This document shows, piece by piece, positions 6,046-6,440 of a stretch of 6,440 nt of DNA. Made by a program: the position numbers and the translations under genes. Source of the stretch: Chloroflexota bacterium (GTDB lineage Bacteria > Chloroflexota > Dehalococcoidia > Lucifugimonadales > JADFKI01); assembly GCA_009838595.1 (NCBI GenBank), contig VXRI01000160.1:1-6440 (forward strand), read 5' to 3'. The first letter of the stretch is position 1. Each line of letters begins with the position of its first letter. Below the pieces are notes generated by a model. The model worked only from the letters and a program-made list of their open reading frames with translations, was not told the origin of the DNA and ran no database searches.

Positions 6046-6440
6046 TTATTCGCCGTCCTCCGAGTTTTGCGCTTGCTGCCCGGCGGCAGTCAGCGACACA
6101 AACACATCCTCCATGCGCGCGCGGTCTTCGCGCAGTTCCCAGAGCACCCAGCCACGCTGTTTGGCCAGACGGAATATATCCGGACGAAGATCGGTCGAGT
6201 TGTCGTCCGCCGTAATCGTGTAGCGCTTCCTGCCATCCACCGAATCGTGGCGCTCGATGTCCGCCACTCCGTCTAGCGAGGTCATAGGTCGTTCCACATC
6301 GCTGCCCTCGACTTCGATGTGCACCGTGCGGATGCCTTGCGCGCGCTGCAACAGTTCTTTCACCGTGCTATCGGCAACCAGCTTACCGCGGCTGATGAGC
6401 AGGATACGCTCGCAAGTGGTCTCCACTTCCTGCATCACAT
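6046..6440 (-). CDS. ABC transporter ATP-binding protein (partial, C-terminal 131 residues)
   Basis: This is the cytoplasmic ATPase that should power the adjacent ABC-2 permease. Only its C-terminus is in the window. The frame is open to the right edge; the last two bases fit the end of a His codon directly before VMQEVETTCERILLISRGKL, where the H-loop (switch) histidine normally lies. The visible part covers the end of the nucleotide-binding domain (ERILLISRGKLVADSTVKEL). It then continues into a regulatory C-terminal domain like that of GldA/CcmA-type exporters (VHIEVEGS ... WVLWELRED), ending in the typical helix RMEDVFVSLT and a short acidic tail. Walker A, Q-loop, signature motif and Walker B lie outside the window, so activity cannot be judged. 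The internal GTG/ATG at 6438-6433 is not a true start. The stop TAA (6046-6048) is 3 nt from the next ATG. Confidence 0.92.
   Translation of the reverse strand, partial: VMQEVETTCERILLISRGKLVADSTVKELLQRAQGIRTVHIEVEGSDVERPMTSLDGVADIERHDSVDGRKRYTITADDNSTDLRPDIFRLAKQRGWVLWELREDRARMEDVFVSLTAAGQQAQNSEDGE

Noticed and set aside
1..6440. CRISPR array, insertion sequence, phage or toxin-antitoxin genes
   Set aside because: I saw no regularly spaced direct repeats, transposase motifs, phage proteins or small paired genes on either strand.

Overview
All recognisable genes in this window lie on the minus strand, so transcription runs from right to left. The sequence looks like a mid-GC bacterium. My best guess is a Chloroflexota relative (Dehalococcoidia/SAR202-like). 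The reasons are a secreted lipoprotein with a long Thr/Pro-rich linker of the TPTPIPT type, an ABC-2/GldG/DUF4340 cluster, and a tRNA with an encoded CCA. That assignment is inference from style, not proof.

Layout from right to left. (1) 6440-2736 is a tightly packed three-gene operon. It holds the C-terminal part of an ABC transporter ATPase (cut by the window edge just after its expected H-loop histidine), a 791-residue fusion of an ABC-2 permease with a GldG-like (ABC_transp_aux/GIFT) extracytoplasmic domain, and a membrane-anchored DUF4340 protein. The gap is 3 nt between the first two genes, and the last two overlap by 11 nt. Together they should form one membrane complex: ATPase in the cytoplasm, permease in the membrane, and the GldG-like and DUF4340 domains outside. 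The substrate is unknown.

(2) 2735-2436 is a 300-base non-coding stretch. It carries a good sigma70-type promoter for the tRNA and no convincing terminator for the ABC operon. (3) 2435-2361 is tRNA-Asn(GUU) with encoded CCA. It is followed after a very short gap by ribonuclease D (stop at 1157), so tRNA-Asn and this tRNA 3'-end-trimming enzyme are probably co-transcribed. The RNase D start codon is a puzzle: homology places the N-terminus upstream of the only conventional start (TTG at 2266), and no ATG or GTG is available there.

(4) 1156-1022 is a short intergenic region with a perfect TATAAT promoter and a 13-bp palindrome over its -35 element. (5) 1021-1 is the N-terminal 340 residues of a lipoprotein open at the window edge, with lipobox, small globular domain, Thr/Pro-rich stalk and the start of an Ig/cadherin-like domain.

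I found no CRISPR array, insertion sequence or phage gene, and no clear evidence of a wholly new system. The most interesting items are the tRNA-rnd arrangement with its possible ATA start, the fused permease-GldG protein with a coiled-coil insertion, and the truncated modular lipoprotein.
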